64,000 nucleotides of DNA, from NCBI GenBank assembly GCA_016709765.1, contig JADJMD010000012.1, positions 62,001 to 126,000 of the forward strand. The letters run 5' to 3'. This document shows positions 1 through 9,185 of the stretch, in pieces (the stretch's first letter is position 1; each line of letters opens with the position of its first letter). This DNA comes from Ignavibacteriales bacterium (GTDB lineage: Bacteria > Bacteroidota > Ignavibacteria > Ignavibacteriales > Ignavibacteriaceae). The notes under the pieces were generated by a model that was not told where the DNA came from, did no database searches, and saw only the letters and a list, made by a program, of their open reading frames with translations. The translations under genes and the position numbers were made by a program.

Positions 1-1522
1 CCAAAAGCTGCTCACCACTTAATCTTATTGTATTTACGTAATCTTTTTGTGATTCGCTGAGCATTGTTTCGAGAAGTAAGCCTGTCATTCCAATTACGCC
101 ATTCATCGGAGTTCGGATTTCGTGGCTCATCAAAGCTAAAAATTCGCTTCTTGCTTTAGCAGCTTTTTCAGATTCTTGAACAGCAATATCAAGTTCTGCA
201 TTTTTTCTAATCAACTCTTCACGAAAATTATTTTTCTTTATAACTTCACCAATCGTTGCAGCCATGGCGCTTAAGATTGATTCTTCATCATTGCTCCAAA
301 TGCGGTCTGAATGACATTCATCGAATCCGATAAATCCCCAATACGCTCCCTCAATCATAATCGGAACTAGAATTATTGATTTAATATTTCGATCAATAAA
401 AACTTCTTGAATTTCTTTGGGAAGACTTTTAACAATAAATTTTAAAGATTCCCCGTTTGAAAATGATTCGTAAAACTTTAAAGATGAAAACCGCGAATAA
501 GATAATTTCCCTAACAAGTTCTCTTCAAGCTGTGATTTTATTCCTTCAGCAGTCCATTCAAACAGCGGATTAAAATATAATTCTCCGGTTTCATCATCTT
601 CCATATGCTTATAAATATAAACACGATCAGCTTCGGCGGCTTCACCTAAAATTTCTAACGCAACGTTAAAACCATCAAAAAAAGCTAAATCTGTAATTAG
701 TGCATTTGTTGCTTTAGCAATTCCTTGAAGTAACCTACCTTTTTTCTCAAGTAATTCTTCACTGGCTTTTCTTTCACTTATATCTCTAAAAATGCTAAGC
801 AAAAATCTTTTCTCATTCAAATCTTCAATAATAGAATTTGATATTTCGAAAAAAAGTCTTTTGCCATTCCAAAGTACCGCACTAGATTCAAGATAATCTT
901 TTACCATTCCTTGAATGAAATTCTGTTTGTATTTAGCTACTGTAGTTTCCTGCTTTTCCTCAAAATATAAATCACTTATAGGTCTTCCCACCAATTCATC
1001 AACACTCTTTTCAAATAACTGAGCAAACGCATTGTTGCATAAAACAATTATTCCATCTTGATCAGTTAATCTCATCCCGTCTTGTGAATTTTCCCAAACT
1101 GCTTTGAATACATTTTCTGAGCTAACTAATTTTTGTTGTGTTTCTATTCTTTGTTTAATATCTCTAATTGTACCTTGTCCCATTAATTTTCCATCTAATT
1201 CCACGACTTTTCCGGAAATCTCAACAGGAATTTTGGTTCCGTTTTTATGTTGTAAATCAGCTCTAAAAGTGACTATGCTATTTTCTCTAAAAAGGATAGA
1301 CATTTCTTTGAAGTAATCATTTAAACTTTCTGGAGGGATGAAATCTGCAATCGATCTACCAAGAATTTCTTCAGGATAATAGCCAAGTAAATTGAAGGAG
1401 GACTGACTAATATAATTTAATTTACCTGTCGGTGAGATTCTAAAAATAACATCTAGTGAAGAATCTAATAAAGATTCCAGTTGCTGAGTTTTTAAATTTT
1501 GTTCGATATTATTTTTAGACAT
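1..1522 (-). CDS. PAS-PAS-GAF sensor histidine kinase, N-terminal part
   Basis: I translated this directly; the reading frame is open from an ATG at 1522 to the left edge, giving 507 residues without a stop. Residues about 14-125 and 136-250 read as two PAS domains, each followed by a typical 'RDI..R' linker; about 260-430 reads as a GAF domain (GYAYWGFIGFDE-like stretch). It then runs through a coiled linker into a dimerisation/phosphoacceptor helix with the H-box SHEIRTPMNG, phosphoacceptor His467. No signal peptide or membrane span is visible, so it is probably a soluble sensor. The ATPase domain and any receiver domain lie outside the window. The ligand cannot be predicted. It is divergent from the isocitrate-type dehydrogenase gene across a 187-bp spacer. 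The family call is secure; the role is not. Confidence 0.88.
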   Translation of the reverse strand, partial: MSKNNIEQNLKTQQLESLLDSSLDVIFRISPTGKLNYISQSSFNLLGYYPEEILGRSIADFIPPESLNDYFKEMSILFRENSIVTFRADLQHKNGTKIPVEISGKVVELDGKLMGQGTIRDIKQRIETQQKLVSSENVFKAVWENSQDGMRLTDQDGIIVLCNNAFAQLFEKSVDELVGRPISDLYFEEKQETTVAKYKQNFIQGMVKDYLESSAVLWNGKRLFFEISNSIIEDLNEKRFLLSIFRDISERKASEELLEKKGRLLQGIAKATNALITDLAFFDGFNVALEILGEAAEADRVYIYKHMEDDETGELYFNPLFEWTAEGIKSQLEENLLGKLSYSRFSSLKFYESFSNGESLKFIVKSLPKEIQEVFIDRNIKSIILVPIMIEGAYWGFIGFDECHSDRIWSNDEESILSAMAATIGEVIKKNNFREELIRKNAELDIAVQESEKAAKARSEFLALMSHEIRTPMNGVIGMTGLLLETMLSESQKDYVNTIRLSGEQLL

Positions 1523-1709
1523 CTAAATTGTTATAAAATTATCAACATTTTATTATCGACTATTTGGCAATTCAATTTAATGCTTTTGCTAATAAAAATT
1601 AAATTTTGGCTAAAAATTCAGGTTTTCAGACCGATTTTCCTTGCTTTCATCATTACCAAATAATTAAGTTTCGCCTGTCAATATTTTCTAATTTTATAGG
1701 TATACTTTA

Positions 1710-2891
1710 ATGAAAAGAACAATAGTTGCAATGCCTGGTGATGGCATTGGCAAAACAGTACTTCCAGAAGCAATAAGAGTTTTAAAAGCAGTCGGTTTTG
1801 ATGCCGAATACATTCACGGAGATATAGGTTGGGATTTTTGGTGCAGTGAAGGTAATGCACTTCCACAGCGAACAATCGATCTTCTTTCAAAATATAAAAT
1901 CGGATTGTTTGGTGCGATCACATCTAAACCAAAAGATGCAGCAGACAAAGAACTTGATCCTTCTTTAAAAGATAAAGGCTTCGTTTACTTTTCTCCAATT
2001 GTTGGATTAAGACAAAAGTTTAATCTTGATATTTGTATTCGTCCTTGTCAATCATTCAAAGGCAATCCTTTAAACTTTATTATTAGAAATGGGCAAGGCG
2101 GATTTGATGAACCTTTAGTTAATGCTGTTGTTTTCAGACAAAACACAGAAGGTCTTTATGGCGGAGTAGAATGGACTAATCCTCCAAAACAGGTTCGTGA
2201 TGCACTTGAGACTCATCCAAAAATGAAATTCTTTAAAGACACTCCAAGTGAAGATATGGCAATATCTACAAGAATAGTTACAAGGAATGCTTCACGAAGA
2301 ATTATTCGTGCTGCTTTTGAATATGCTAAGAAATTTGGATACTCAAATCTCACACTTTGCGAAAAACCAAACGTACTTCGCGAAACTTCAGGTATGATGT
2401 TTAAAGAAGCAAAAATAATTGCTAAAGAATATTCTGGTATTGATTTATGGGATACAAACATTGATGCTCAAATGATGTGGCTTACAAAAAATCCTGAAAC
2501 GTATGGAGTTATCGTTGCGGAAAATATGTTCGGTGATATCATTTCTGATGGATTTGCCGGTTTGGTCGGCGGACTTGGTTTTGCCTGCAGTGCAAATATC
2601 GGTGAAGAAGTTGCAGTGTTTGAACCAACTCATGGCAGTGCACCAAAGTACCAGGAATTAAATCCATCAATAGTAAATCCAATTGCAATGATGTTGAGCG
2701 CTTGCATGATGCTCGATCACATTGATGAAAAAGCGAAAGCTGATAAGATTAGAACAGCAATTGCAAAGGTAATTGAAGAAGGCAAAGTTAAAACTTATGA
2801 TATGATGAAACTCCGTGGTGGTCCGGATGTGTTTAAGCATGGCGCTTGCACCACACAACAGATGACGGATGAAATAATCAAAAATCTTTAA
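1710..2891 (+). CDS. icd: Isocitrate/isopropylmalate-family dehydrogenase, probably isocitrate dehydrogenase
   Basis: A 393-residue beta-decarboxylating dehydrogenase. It opens with the family glycine stretch MPGDGIGK, has the substrate-loop FRQNTEGLYGG near residue 145, the metal-binding region NMFGDIISDG near 275 and the nucleotide-site HGSAPKY near 312. The family oxidatively decarboxylates 3-substituted malates: isocitrate, homoisocitrate or isopropylmalate. Citrate-lyase and aconitase-family genes downstream favour isocitrate to 2-oxoglutarate, in either direction. However, the adjacent hydratase is of the homoaconitase type, so homoisocitrate is a genuine alternative. The ATG has only a weak upstream purine stretch (atagg). 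The gene heads the metabolic cluster. Family secure; exact substrate moderately sure. Confidence 0.8.
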   Translation: MKRTIVAMPGDGIGKTVLPEAIRVLKAVGFDAEYIHGDIGWDFWCSEGNALPQRTIDLLSKYKIGLFGAITSKPKDAADKELDPSLKDKGFVYFSPIVGLRQKFNLDICIRPCQSFKGNPLNFIIRNGQGGFDEPLVNAVVFRQNTEGLYGGVEWTNPPKQVRDALETHPKMKFFKDTPSEDMAISTRIVTRNASRRIIRAAFEYAKKFGYSNLTLCEKPNVLRETSGMMFKEAKIIAKEYSGIDLWDTNIDAQMMWLTKNPETYGVIVAENMFGDIISDGFAGLVGGLGFACSANIGEEVAVFEPTHGSAPKYQELNPSIVNPIAMMLSACMMLDHIDEKAKADKIRTAIAKVIEEGKVKTYDMMKLRGGPDVFKHGACTTQQMTDEIIKNL

Positions 2892-2897
2892 TATTAA

Positions 2898-2967
2898 GTC
2901 ATTGCGAGGAACTAAGCAATCTGTATTTACGATAGATTGCTTCACTCATTGACGCGCTCGCAATGAC
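2898..2967. repeat. GTCATTGCGAG palindrome, copy 1
   Basis: An imperfect inverted repeat starting gtcattgcgagg and ending ctcgcaatgac, with inner arms gcaatct/agattgc. It fills the spacer between the dehydrogenase and cstA. The transcript could fold into a long hairpin. Same family as copies at 5183, 5540, 7625, 9186 and 19473. Confidence 0.9.
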
Positions 2968-2985
2968 AAGCTGAAATAGAAGAGC

Positions 2986-4620
2986 ATGAATGGAATAGAA
3001 TTAGTTCTAATCGCATTAGGAATGTTTGTTGTCGCTTACAAATTGTACGGTGGATTTTTAACCAAACGACTTGATGTAAACAACAGCAAAGAAACTCCGG
3101 CACACACAATGTCGGATGGAGTTGATTACTGTCCTGCAAAGGCTCCTGTTTTACTCGGTCATCACTTTGCATCAATCGCCGGAGCTGGGCCAATTGTTGG
3201 CCCAGTAATAGCTGCAGGTTTTGGCTGGATGCCCGTTTATTTATGGGTTGTCTTTGGTTCTATATTTATTGGAGGAGTACACGATTATGCAAGTATAGTT
3301 GCTTCAGTTCGCCACCAGAGTAAATCAATCGGTTATATTATTCAGCAATATATTGGAATTAGCGGAAAAAAACTTTTCCTAATTTTTGCGTGGGCAACTT
3401 TGATTCTTGTAATAGCTGTTTTCACAATTATCGTTGCAGATACTTTTACAAATATCCCAAGTGCTGGAACTTCATCCATTTTATTTATGCTGCTCGCAGT
3501 TTTATTTGGAATTTCAATTTATAGATTGAAAGTTCCTCTCTGGATTGCAACCATAATTGGTGTGATTTTGCTCTTTTTATCAATTCCAGCTGGCAATTTA
3601 TTTCCAATTCAATTAGGTGCGTTTTCCTGGCAGTTAATTTTATTTGGGTACATTTTTATTGCATCAACAGTTCCTGTATGGATTTTACTTCAACCAAGAG
3701 ATTACTTAAATTCATTTTTCCTTTATGCCCTGATGATTGGAGGTTTGGTAGGAGTATTCTTCTCCGCACCTTCGATTAACATTCCTGCATTTAATTCTTT
3801 CTCATTAGATAAAGTTGGTTACCTCTTCCCTGCGTTGTTTGTAACTGTGGCTTGCGGAGCAATAAGCGGTTTTCACTCAATAGTTGGAAGTGGAACAACC
3901 GCCAAACAACTTGATAAGGAAACAGATGGAAAAATTGTTGGGTATGGTGGAATGTTAATTGAAGGAATGTTAGCGGTACTTTCCTTAATTGCTGTAGCCT
4001 CGATGGTTAATAAAGAGTTTATAGATATTCTGGTTACAAAAGGACCGGTTACAGCATTTTCTCTTGGAGTTGCAAGATTTATTAGTGCAATTCCTGTCTT
4101 GAACATTTCAGTACCAATGGCTCAAACATTTACTGCTCTTGCTGTTTCGGCATTTGCACTTACTTCTCTTGATACTGCAACACGTTTAGCAAGATTTATG
4201 TTCCAGGAATATTTTGAGAAAAAAGAAAACGAAAAACAATCTATTTTCGTAACCAACAGATACACTTCTACGGCAATAACAGTTCTGTTTGGTGCTGCAT
4301 TAACGTTTAGCGGGCAAACGATGTCCATATGGCCTGTGTTTGGTAGTGCAAATCAATTACTTGCAGCACTTGCATTGTTAGCTTTAACAGTTTGGGTTGC
4401 AAATCTTAAGAAAGGTTATTTATTCGTTTTGATTCCGATGATATTCATGTTTGCTGTTACTCTTACAGCACTTGTTATGTTAATCTATACAAATTTTGTT
4501 GCTACCAATTACGCTCTATCCATAATCTCAATTTTACTTTTTACACTTGCTGTCATGCTTGGTTTAAAAGCTTATAGCGTTTTAACAAATGGCAAAGAAC
4601 TAATTAAAGAACCAATTTAA
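2986..4620 (+). CDS. cstA: CstA-family carbon starvation transporter
   Basis: A 544-residue polytopic inner-membrane protein with many hydrophobic segments. It carries the CstA signature region near residues 43-75 (DGVDYCPAKAPVLLGHHF, then GAGPIVGPVIAAGFGW) and a C-terminal CstA-type domain. Characterised CstA/BtsT relatives take up pyruvate or peptides; which substrate applies here is not visible. Its place between a TCA-type dehydrogenase and an aconitase-type gene suggests import of a carboxylate for this pathway, which is inference. It starts 19 bp after a GTCATTGCGAG palindrome; the HD gene follows 18 bp downstream, suggesting co-transcription. Confidence 0.9.
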   Translation: MNGIELVLIALGMFVVAYKLYGGFLTKRLDVNNSKETPAHTMSDGVDYCPAKAPVLLGHHFASIAGAGPIVGPVIAAGFGWMPVYLWVVFGSIFIGGVHDYASIVASVRHQSKSIGYIIQQYIGISGKKLFLIFAWATLILVIAVFTIIVADTFTNIPSAGTSSILFMLLAVLFGISIYRLKVPLWIATIIGVILLFLSIPAGNLFPIQLGAFSWQLILFGYIFIASTVPVWILLQPRDYLNSFFLYALMIGGLVGVFFSAPSINIPAFNSFSLDKVGYLFPALFVTVACGAISGFHSIVGSGTTAKQLDKETDGKIVGYGGMLIEGMLAVLSLIAVASMVNKEFIDILVTKGPVTAFSLGVARFISAIPVLNISVPMAQTFTALAVSAFALTSLDTATRLARFMFQEYFEKKENEKQSIFVTNRYTSTAITVLFGAALTFSGQTMSIWPVFGSANQLLAALALLALTVWVANLKKGYLFVLIPMIFMFAVTLTALVMLIYTNFVATNYALSIISILLFTLAVMLGLKAYSVLTNGKELIKEPI

Positions 4621-4638
4621 ATGTAAATCGGAGTACCA

Positions 4639-5172
4639 GTGAAAGAAAAAGTTTTAAAAATATGGCCAGAAATAAACTGGATTGAAAATAAAGAACTTCG
4701 AGAAAAAGTTTTAAACTGCTGGGTTTACGCTATTGAAAATTCTGTGCTCTCCCCAGAAGATTTAGAAATAATTCCCTTCTCTCTTCTCATCAAAGATTGT
4801 AAAATATCTTTTATGAATCACAAACGTACAGCAGTTCAGCTTTCTGTTGATATTGCAAAGCGAATGAAAGAAAATTTTAAAGATGAAATTAAAATCAATA
4901 TGGATTTACTTATTGCGGGAGCTATCTTAATCGATATTGGAAAATTAATTGAATATGATAAAGTTGAGGGTAAACTTGTCACAAGTAAAGCAGGAACTTT
5001 ACTTCGTCATCCATTTAGTGGGGTTTCAATTGCTGATCGTTTTGGATTGCCATACGAAGTACAGCATATAATCGCTTATCATGCAAAAGAAGGCGATTTA
5101 GCAAAACGTAATGTTGAAGCAATAATAGTTCATCATGCAGATTTTGTTTCATTCGATCCGTTCAAAGCGTGA
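4639..5172 (+). CDS. HD-domain protein with altered HD motif
   Basis: 177 residues from a GTG start, with ggag about 6 bases upstream. The fold looks like a small HD phosphohydrolase: His61 in an FMNHKRTA stretch, then LIAGAILIDIGKL (residues 91-103), and later YHAKEGD and HHADFVSFD. The canonical 'LLHDIGKL' signature has Ile98 in place of the metal-binding His, keeping only Asp99. Family enzymes bind metal through the HD pair, so this one may be inactive, use other His residues, or bind ligands without hydrolysis. It is tightly linked to cstA, so a regulatory role for transport or carbon metabolism is possible, but nothing shows a substrate. Confidence 0.72.
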   Translation: MKEKVLKIWPEINWIENKELREKVLNCWVYAIENSVLSPEDLEIIPFSLLIKDCKISFMNHKRTAVQLSVDIAKRMKENFKDEIKINMDLLIAGAILIDIGKLIEYDKVEGKLVTSKAGTLLRHPFSGVSIADRFGLPYEVQHIIAYHAKEGDLAKRNVEAIIVHHADFVSFDPFKA

Positions 5173-5182
5173 TTTCTCGATT

Positions 5183-5217
5183 GTCATTGCGAGTGAGTCT
5201 TCGAACGAAGTAATCTA
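5183..5217. repeat. GTCATTGCGAG element, left half only (copy 2)
   Basis: The left arm gtcattgcgagtgagtcttcg...gaagtaatct is present but no matching right arm follows; the GIY-YIG start codon lies four bases beyond it. Compare the complete copies flanking neighbouring genes. Confidence 0.85.
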
Positions 5218-5220
5218 TAA

Positions 5221-5523
5221 ATGGAAATGAAAAACTATTGCATATATATTTTAACAAATAAAAATAATACTGTTCTTTATGTTTGTGTAACAAATAATCT
5301 TACACGAAGAATCTGGGAACATAAATCCAAATTAGTTGAAGGATTCTCTAAAAAATATAATCTGGATAAATTAGTTTATCATGAATCATTTGATAATCCT
5401 TCTGATGCTATTAAACGAGAAAAGCAACTGAAAGCTGGATCAAGGAAAAAGAAAATTGATCTGATTAACAAGATCAATCCTGAATGGAAAGACTTATTCA
5501 ATTTTGATCAGTTGTATATATAA
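5221..5523 (+). CDS. Small GIY-YIG nuclease-like protein
   Basis: A 100-residue single-domain protein of the short GIY-YIG family (UPF0213/YhbQ-like). It shows CIYILTN (residues 7-13), LYVCVTNNL (19-27), RRIWEHK (29-35) and a basic C-terminal half with KREKQLK. The second motif is normally YVG or YIG; here Cys22 replaces the glycine, which could impair activity. Solo members of this family have poorly known functions. The gene is inserted between a half palindrome on its left and a full palindrome on its right, and no ribosome site other than repeat sequence lies upstream. That suggests a passenger of, or partner to, the repeat family rather than a metabolic gene. Confidence 0.82.
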   Translation: MEMKNYCIYILTNKNNTVLYVCVTNNLTRRIWEHKSKLVEGFSKKYNLDKLVYHESFDNPSDAIKREKQLKAGSRKKKIDLINKINPEWKDLFNFDQLYI

Positions 5524-5539
5524 GAAATTATCAATAAAA

Positions 5540-5626
5540 GTCATTACGAGCGAGTCTTCGAGTGAAGCAATCCTTATACTATTATAGATTGATTCAGTCA
5601 CCCTGAAGGGATTCCTTCGCAATGAC
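5540..5626. repeat. GTCATTGCGAG palindrome, copy 3
   Basis: Starts gtcattacgagcgagtcttcg, ends ccttcgcaatgac, with arms gaagcaatc and agattgattc around an AT loop. It lies between the GIY-YIG gene and the aconitase-family gene. Confidence 0.9.
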
Positions 5627-5647
5627 GTTTTAGAAAAGGAGAACATA

Positions 5648-7618
5648 GTGACACAGACTCTCATCGAAAAAATAGCTCAAAATTTTGCTGTGGGATTAGA
5701 TCCAAATCAGCTAGTACAGGCTGGTGATTATCTTTCCATTAGACCTGCTTATGTAATGACGCATGATAATACCGGTGCTGTCATTCCTAAATTCAAGTCC
5801 ATCGGTGCAACAAAACTTTTTAATCCACGACAAGTTGTAAATACCCTTGACCACAATGTTCAGGATAAATCAGAAAAGAATTTAGAGAAGTATAAAAAGA
5901 TTGAAGAGTTTGCAAAATCAATGGGCGCAGATTTTTATCCTGCTGGTCGTGGAATCGGACATCAAATAATGTGTGAAGAAGGTTATGCTTTTCCAGGAAC
6001 AATGGTTGTTGCTTCAGATTCTCATTCAAATATGTATGGCGGCTTAGGTTGTCTTGGAACCCCAATTGTGCGAACAGACGCAGCAGCAATCTGGGCTACA
6101 GGAAGAACCTGGTGGCAAGTTCCACAAATTGCAAAAGTTGAACTTAAAGGAAGCTTAAGACAAGGTGTAACCGGCAAAGATGTTATCATTGCTTTGTGCG
6201 GATTCTTTAATCACGATGAAGTTCTTAATCACGCAATTGAATTTGTTGGTGATGGGATTCGCTATCTCACAATTGATGAAAGATTAGCAATTGCAAATAT
6301 GACTACTGAATGGGGTGCGCTTGCTGGTGTCTTCCCTATCGATTTAGCTACAATTTTATGGTTAAAAAAGCGAGAAAGATTTATTGAACATCGGGGACTT
6401 GAAGGAGTTTTTTCTGATACTGATGGTAGAGGTCAACATCCAAGAATTAATCCTAAACGAATTGAAGAACTTGAGCACAATATTCCTCAAGCAGATGCTG
6501 ACGCATTTTATGCAAAAGAATTAACAATTGATCTTTCAACAATTGAACCTTTTGTTTCCGGACCTAACACTGTTAAAACTTATGCTGCTGTTTTAGAACT
6601 AAAAGAAAAAAATATTGCAATCAATAAAGCATATCTTGTTTCTTGCGTCAACAGTCGAGTTGATGATATTGCAGAAGCTGCTGCAGTCGTAAAAGGAAAA
6701 AAGATCTCTGAGAAAGTAAAATTTTATATTGCTGCTGCGTCGAGTGAAGTACAAAAAGAAGCAGAACGATATGGTTATTGGCAATCATTAATTGAAGCTG
6801 GTGCAATTCCATTGCCTCCCGGCTGCGGACCTTGCATTGGACTCGGAACCGGTTTGCTTGAAGATGGTGAAGTTGGAATCTCAGCAACTAACAGAAACTT
6901 TAAAGGCAGAATGGGATCACCAAGTGCACAAGCTTATCTTGCATCTCCTGCAGTTGTTGCTGCATCTGCAATTTCTGGTAAGATTGACTATGATTGGAAA
7001 AATAAAGAACATCGAGAATTGAAAGGATCAATCAAAATAAATAAGAAAAAAGCTGGAACTAAATCTTCTGTAAAAATTATAAATGGATTTAAACCGGTTG
7101 TTGAAGGCGAATTAATTTTTTGTTATCAGGATAATTTAAACACAGATGGAATTTATCCGGGCAAGTACACGTACAATGATGATATGACTCCGCAGCAGCA
7201 GGCAGAGGTTGTTATGGAAAATTACGACCCTGAATTTGTTAAGATTACAAAAGAAGGTGATGTTCTTGTTGGTGGATTTAACTTTGGAACAGGTTCATCT
7301 CGTGAGCAAGCAGCAACAGCGTTAAAGTATAAAGGAATTCAATTAGTAGTTGCTGGAACTTTTAACGAAACTTACAAACGTAATGCACTTAACAATGGTT
7401 ATTTGTTAATAGAATGTCCGCAGCTAGTAAACGATTTGAAATCTAAATACGGAAATAATAAGCTTACAGTAAAATCAGGATTGAATGTAAAGATAGATTT
7501 TGAAAACTCAGTTTTAACATTTGATAACAAAACTTATTCTATCGATCCGGTTGGTGAAGCTGCGCAGGAGTTAGTTGTAACTGGTGGCTTGGAAGATTGG
7601 GTTAAAAAGAATTTATAA
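5648..7618 (+). CDS. Aconitase-superfamily hydratase of the homoaconitase (LYS4) type
   Basis: 656 residues from a GTG start preceded by a strong aaaggag. All four aconitase domains are in one chain. The 4Fe-4S ligands are visible as VSCVNSR (near residue 337) and CGPC (near 397); the C-terminal swivel domain has FGTGSSREQAA. Many stretches (LDHNVQDKSEKNL, YPAGRGIGHQIM, ASDSHSNMYGGLG, ATGRTWWQ, MTTEWGAL, GISATNRNFKGRMGS) match what I remember of fungal mitochondrial homoaconitase rather than mitochondrial or AcnA aconitases. The reaction is reversible hydration of cis-aconitate or homoaconitate. Neighbouring citrate-lyase genes make citrate/isocitrate the more likely substrate, but this is inference. 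Family secure; substrate open. Confidence 0.87.
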   Translation: MTQTLIEKIAQNFAVGLDPNQLVQAGDYLSIRPAYVMTHDNTGAVIPKFKSIGATKLFNPRQVVNTLDHNVQDKSEKNLEKYKKIEEFAKSMGADFYPAGRGIGHQIMCEEGYAFPGTMVVASDSHSNMYGGLGCLGTPIVRTDAAAIWATGRTWWQVPQIAKVELKGSLRQGVTGKDVIIALCGFFNHDEVLNHAIEFVGDGIRYLTIDERLAIANMTTEWGALAGVFPIDLATILWLKKRERFIEHRGLEGVFSDTDGRGQHPRINPKRIEELEHNIPQADADAFYAKELTIDLSTIEPFVSGPNTVKTYAAVLELKEKNIAINKAYLVSCVNSRVDDIAEAAAVVKGKKISEKVKFYIAAASSEVQKEAERYGYWQSLIEAGAIPLPPGCGPCIGLGTGLLEDGEVGISATNRNFKGRMGSPSAQAYLASPAVVAASAISGKIDYDWKNKEHRELKGSIKINKKKAGTKSSVKIINGFKPVVEGELIFCYQDNLNTDGIYPGKYTYNDDMTPQQQAEVVMENYDPEFVKITKEGDVLVGGFNFGTGSSREQAATALKYKGIQLVVAGTFNETYKRNALNNGYLLIECPQLVNDLKSKYGNNKLTVKSGLNVKIDFENSVLTFDNKTYSIDPVGEAAQELVVTGGLEDWVKKNL

Positions 7619-7624
7619 AAACAA

Positions 7625-7719
7625 GTCATTGCGAACGAGTCTTCTGCCATAGGCATCCCTTTGGGAGAGTGAAGCAATCTTAAGTATAACAAAGATTGCT
7701 TCGTTTCACTCGCAATGAC
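7625..7719. repeat. GTCATTGCGAG palindrome, copy 4
   Basis: Starts gtcattgcgaacgagtcttc, ends cgtttcactcgcaatgac, inner arms gaagcaatctt and aagattgcttc. The left arm has an extra insert with ccataggcatccctttggg. Confidence 0.92.
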
Positions 7720-7746
7720 ATTACAATTAAAATTAAAGGAATGTTT

Positions 7747-9180
7747 ATGCAAAAATCAATCTCAAGAACAATTTCAGAATTTGCAGTTAATCTGCAGTAC
7801 AAAGATTTACCACAAAATGTAATTCACGAAGTGAAAAGATATTTATATGATTCAGTTGGATGTGCCTTCGGTGGATATCACACAAAAGACGTAAGAATAA
7901 TCCGAAACATCTATCATGATATGGGCGGCACAGAAGAAGCAACAGTTATAGGATTTGGAGATAAAATTCCAGCCGTTAATGCAACACTTGTAAATTCATT
8001 AATGATACGCGCTTTGGATTTTAATGACATTTACTGGAAGGAAGATCCTTCACATCCATCAGATATAATTCCTGCTGCACTTTCCGTTGCAGAAATGGTT
8101 GGTGCGTCGATGGAAGAAGTTATTACAGCGATTGTTCTTGCGTATGAATTTGAGCAAAGACTTTGCGAGTTTGCAGTCCCGGGAATTCGTGAACGCAAAT
8201 GGCATCACGCAACATTAACACAATTTGTTTCTCCAATTGTTGCCGGTAAAATTCTAGGATTAACAGTTGATCAAATGGTAAACGCAATTGGAATAAGCGG
8301 AAGTCATAGTCATACCATCGGATGTCCTACAGCTGGCAAATTAACAATGATGAAAAACACGGTTGATCCAATGGCAACACAAGCTGGAGTTTTTGCTGCG
8401 CTTATGGCAAGACGTGGGTACACAGGAACTGAAGCCGTTTTTGAAGGTAAAGAAGGTTTTATGGACTGCTTCCTTGGCTTCAATGCAAAAGAAAACAAAG
8501 TTGAGCCGCAAAGTATGAAAGGTAGAGATGGAGTTTCTGAGTGGAAATGGAATATTGATAAACTTATTGGCGGACTTGGTGAGTCATATAAAATTCTTGA
8601 GTGTGGAATGAAAGCATTTCCAACTGAGGCGCTTACTCATACACACCTTTCTGCTACATTAAATGTTGTCACGAAGAATAATATCAGTTACGATCAGATT
8701 GAAACTGTTACACTTACAACTTTAGCACAAGCTTATGATATTCTTTTTGATCCACATAAGTATCGACCTGAATCAAGAGAAACAGCGGATCATTCACTTC
8801 CCTATTGTATAGCTGCAGCATTGGTTGATCATAAAGTAACAACACAATCTTTCTCAGATGAAAAATTAAAAGATCCAAGAATCTGGGAAGTAATTGACAG
8901 AATTAAAGGTGAGCCATCGGTAGAGTTTGAAAAAATGTTTCCTGCAAAACAACCGAGTAAAGTTATTGTAAGGACAAAAGATGGAAGGGAATTTTCAGAA
9001 TATTTAGAATATCCTAAAGGTGATCCACGTGAGCCAATGACTATGGAAGACCTTGACAATAAATTTGAAGCACTTTCATCACAGCTACTTGTTGCTGGCA
9101 GAAGAAAAGAAATTAAAGATGCAATCTTTAGTGCAGAATTAATGACTGCAAGAGAGTTTATGAAAAAGCTCATTGTCTAA
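7747..9180 (+). CDS. MmgE/PrpD family protein (2-methylcitrate dehydratase-like)
   Basis: About 477 residues. I chose the ATG at 7747 because aaagga sits a suitable distance upstream; the longer open frame begins inside the palindrome and is not credible. Family features include YDSVGCAFGGY near the N-terminus, the RALDFNDIYW stretch, SHPSDIIPAALS, and GCPTAGKLTMMKNTVDPMA. Known family members dehydrate 2-methylcitrate (PrpD) or decarboxylate cis-aconitate (IRG1/CadA). Here it sits between an aconitase-type enzyme and citrate lyase subunits. No prpB or prpC is nearby, so a tricarboxylate substrate is likely but which one is unknown. Confidence 0.83.
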   Translation: MQKSISRTISEFAVNLQYKDLPQNVIHEVKRYLYDSVGCAFGGYHTKDVRIIRNIYHDMGGTEEATVIGFGDKIPAVNATLVNSLMIRALDFNDIYWKEDPSHPSDIIPAALSVAEMVGASMEEVITAIVLAYEFEQRLCEFAVPGIRERKWHHATLTQFVSPIVAGKILGLTVDQMVNAIGISGSHSHTIGCPTAGKLTMMKNTVDPMATQAGVFAALMARRGYTGTEAVFEGKEGFMDCFLGFNAKENKVEPQSMKGRDGVSEWKWNIDKLIGGLGESYKILECGMKAFPTEALTHTHLSATLNVVTKNNISYDQIETVTLTTLAQAYDILFDPHKYRPESRETADHSLPYCIAAALVDHKVTTQSFSDEKLKDPRIWEVIDRIKGEPSVEFEKMFPAKQPSKVIVRTKDGREFSEYLEYPKGDPREPMTMEDLDNKFEALSSQLLVAGRRKEIKDAIFSAELMTAREFMKKLIV

Positions 9181-9185
9181 TTTAA

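Noticed and set aside
1104..1316. Short plus-strand frame within the sensor kinase region
   Set aside because: It is antisense to a clear PAS-domain coding frame on the minus strand.
7696..7746. Upstream extension of the MmgE/PrpD frame
   Set aside because: It starts at a TTG within the right arm of a palindrome; the ATG at 7747 has a proper ribosome site.
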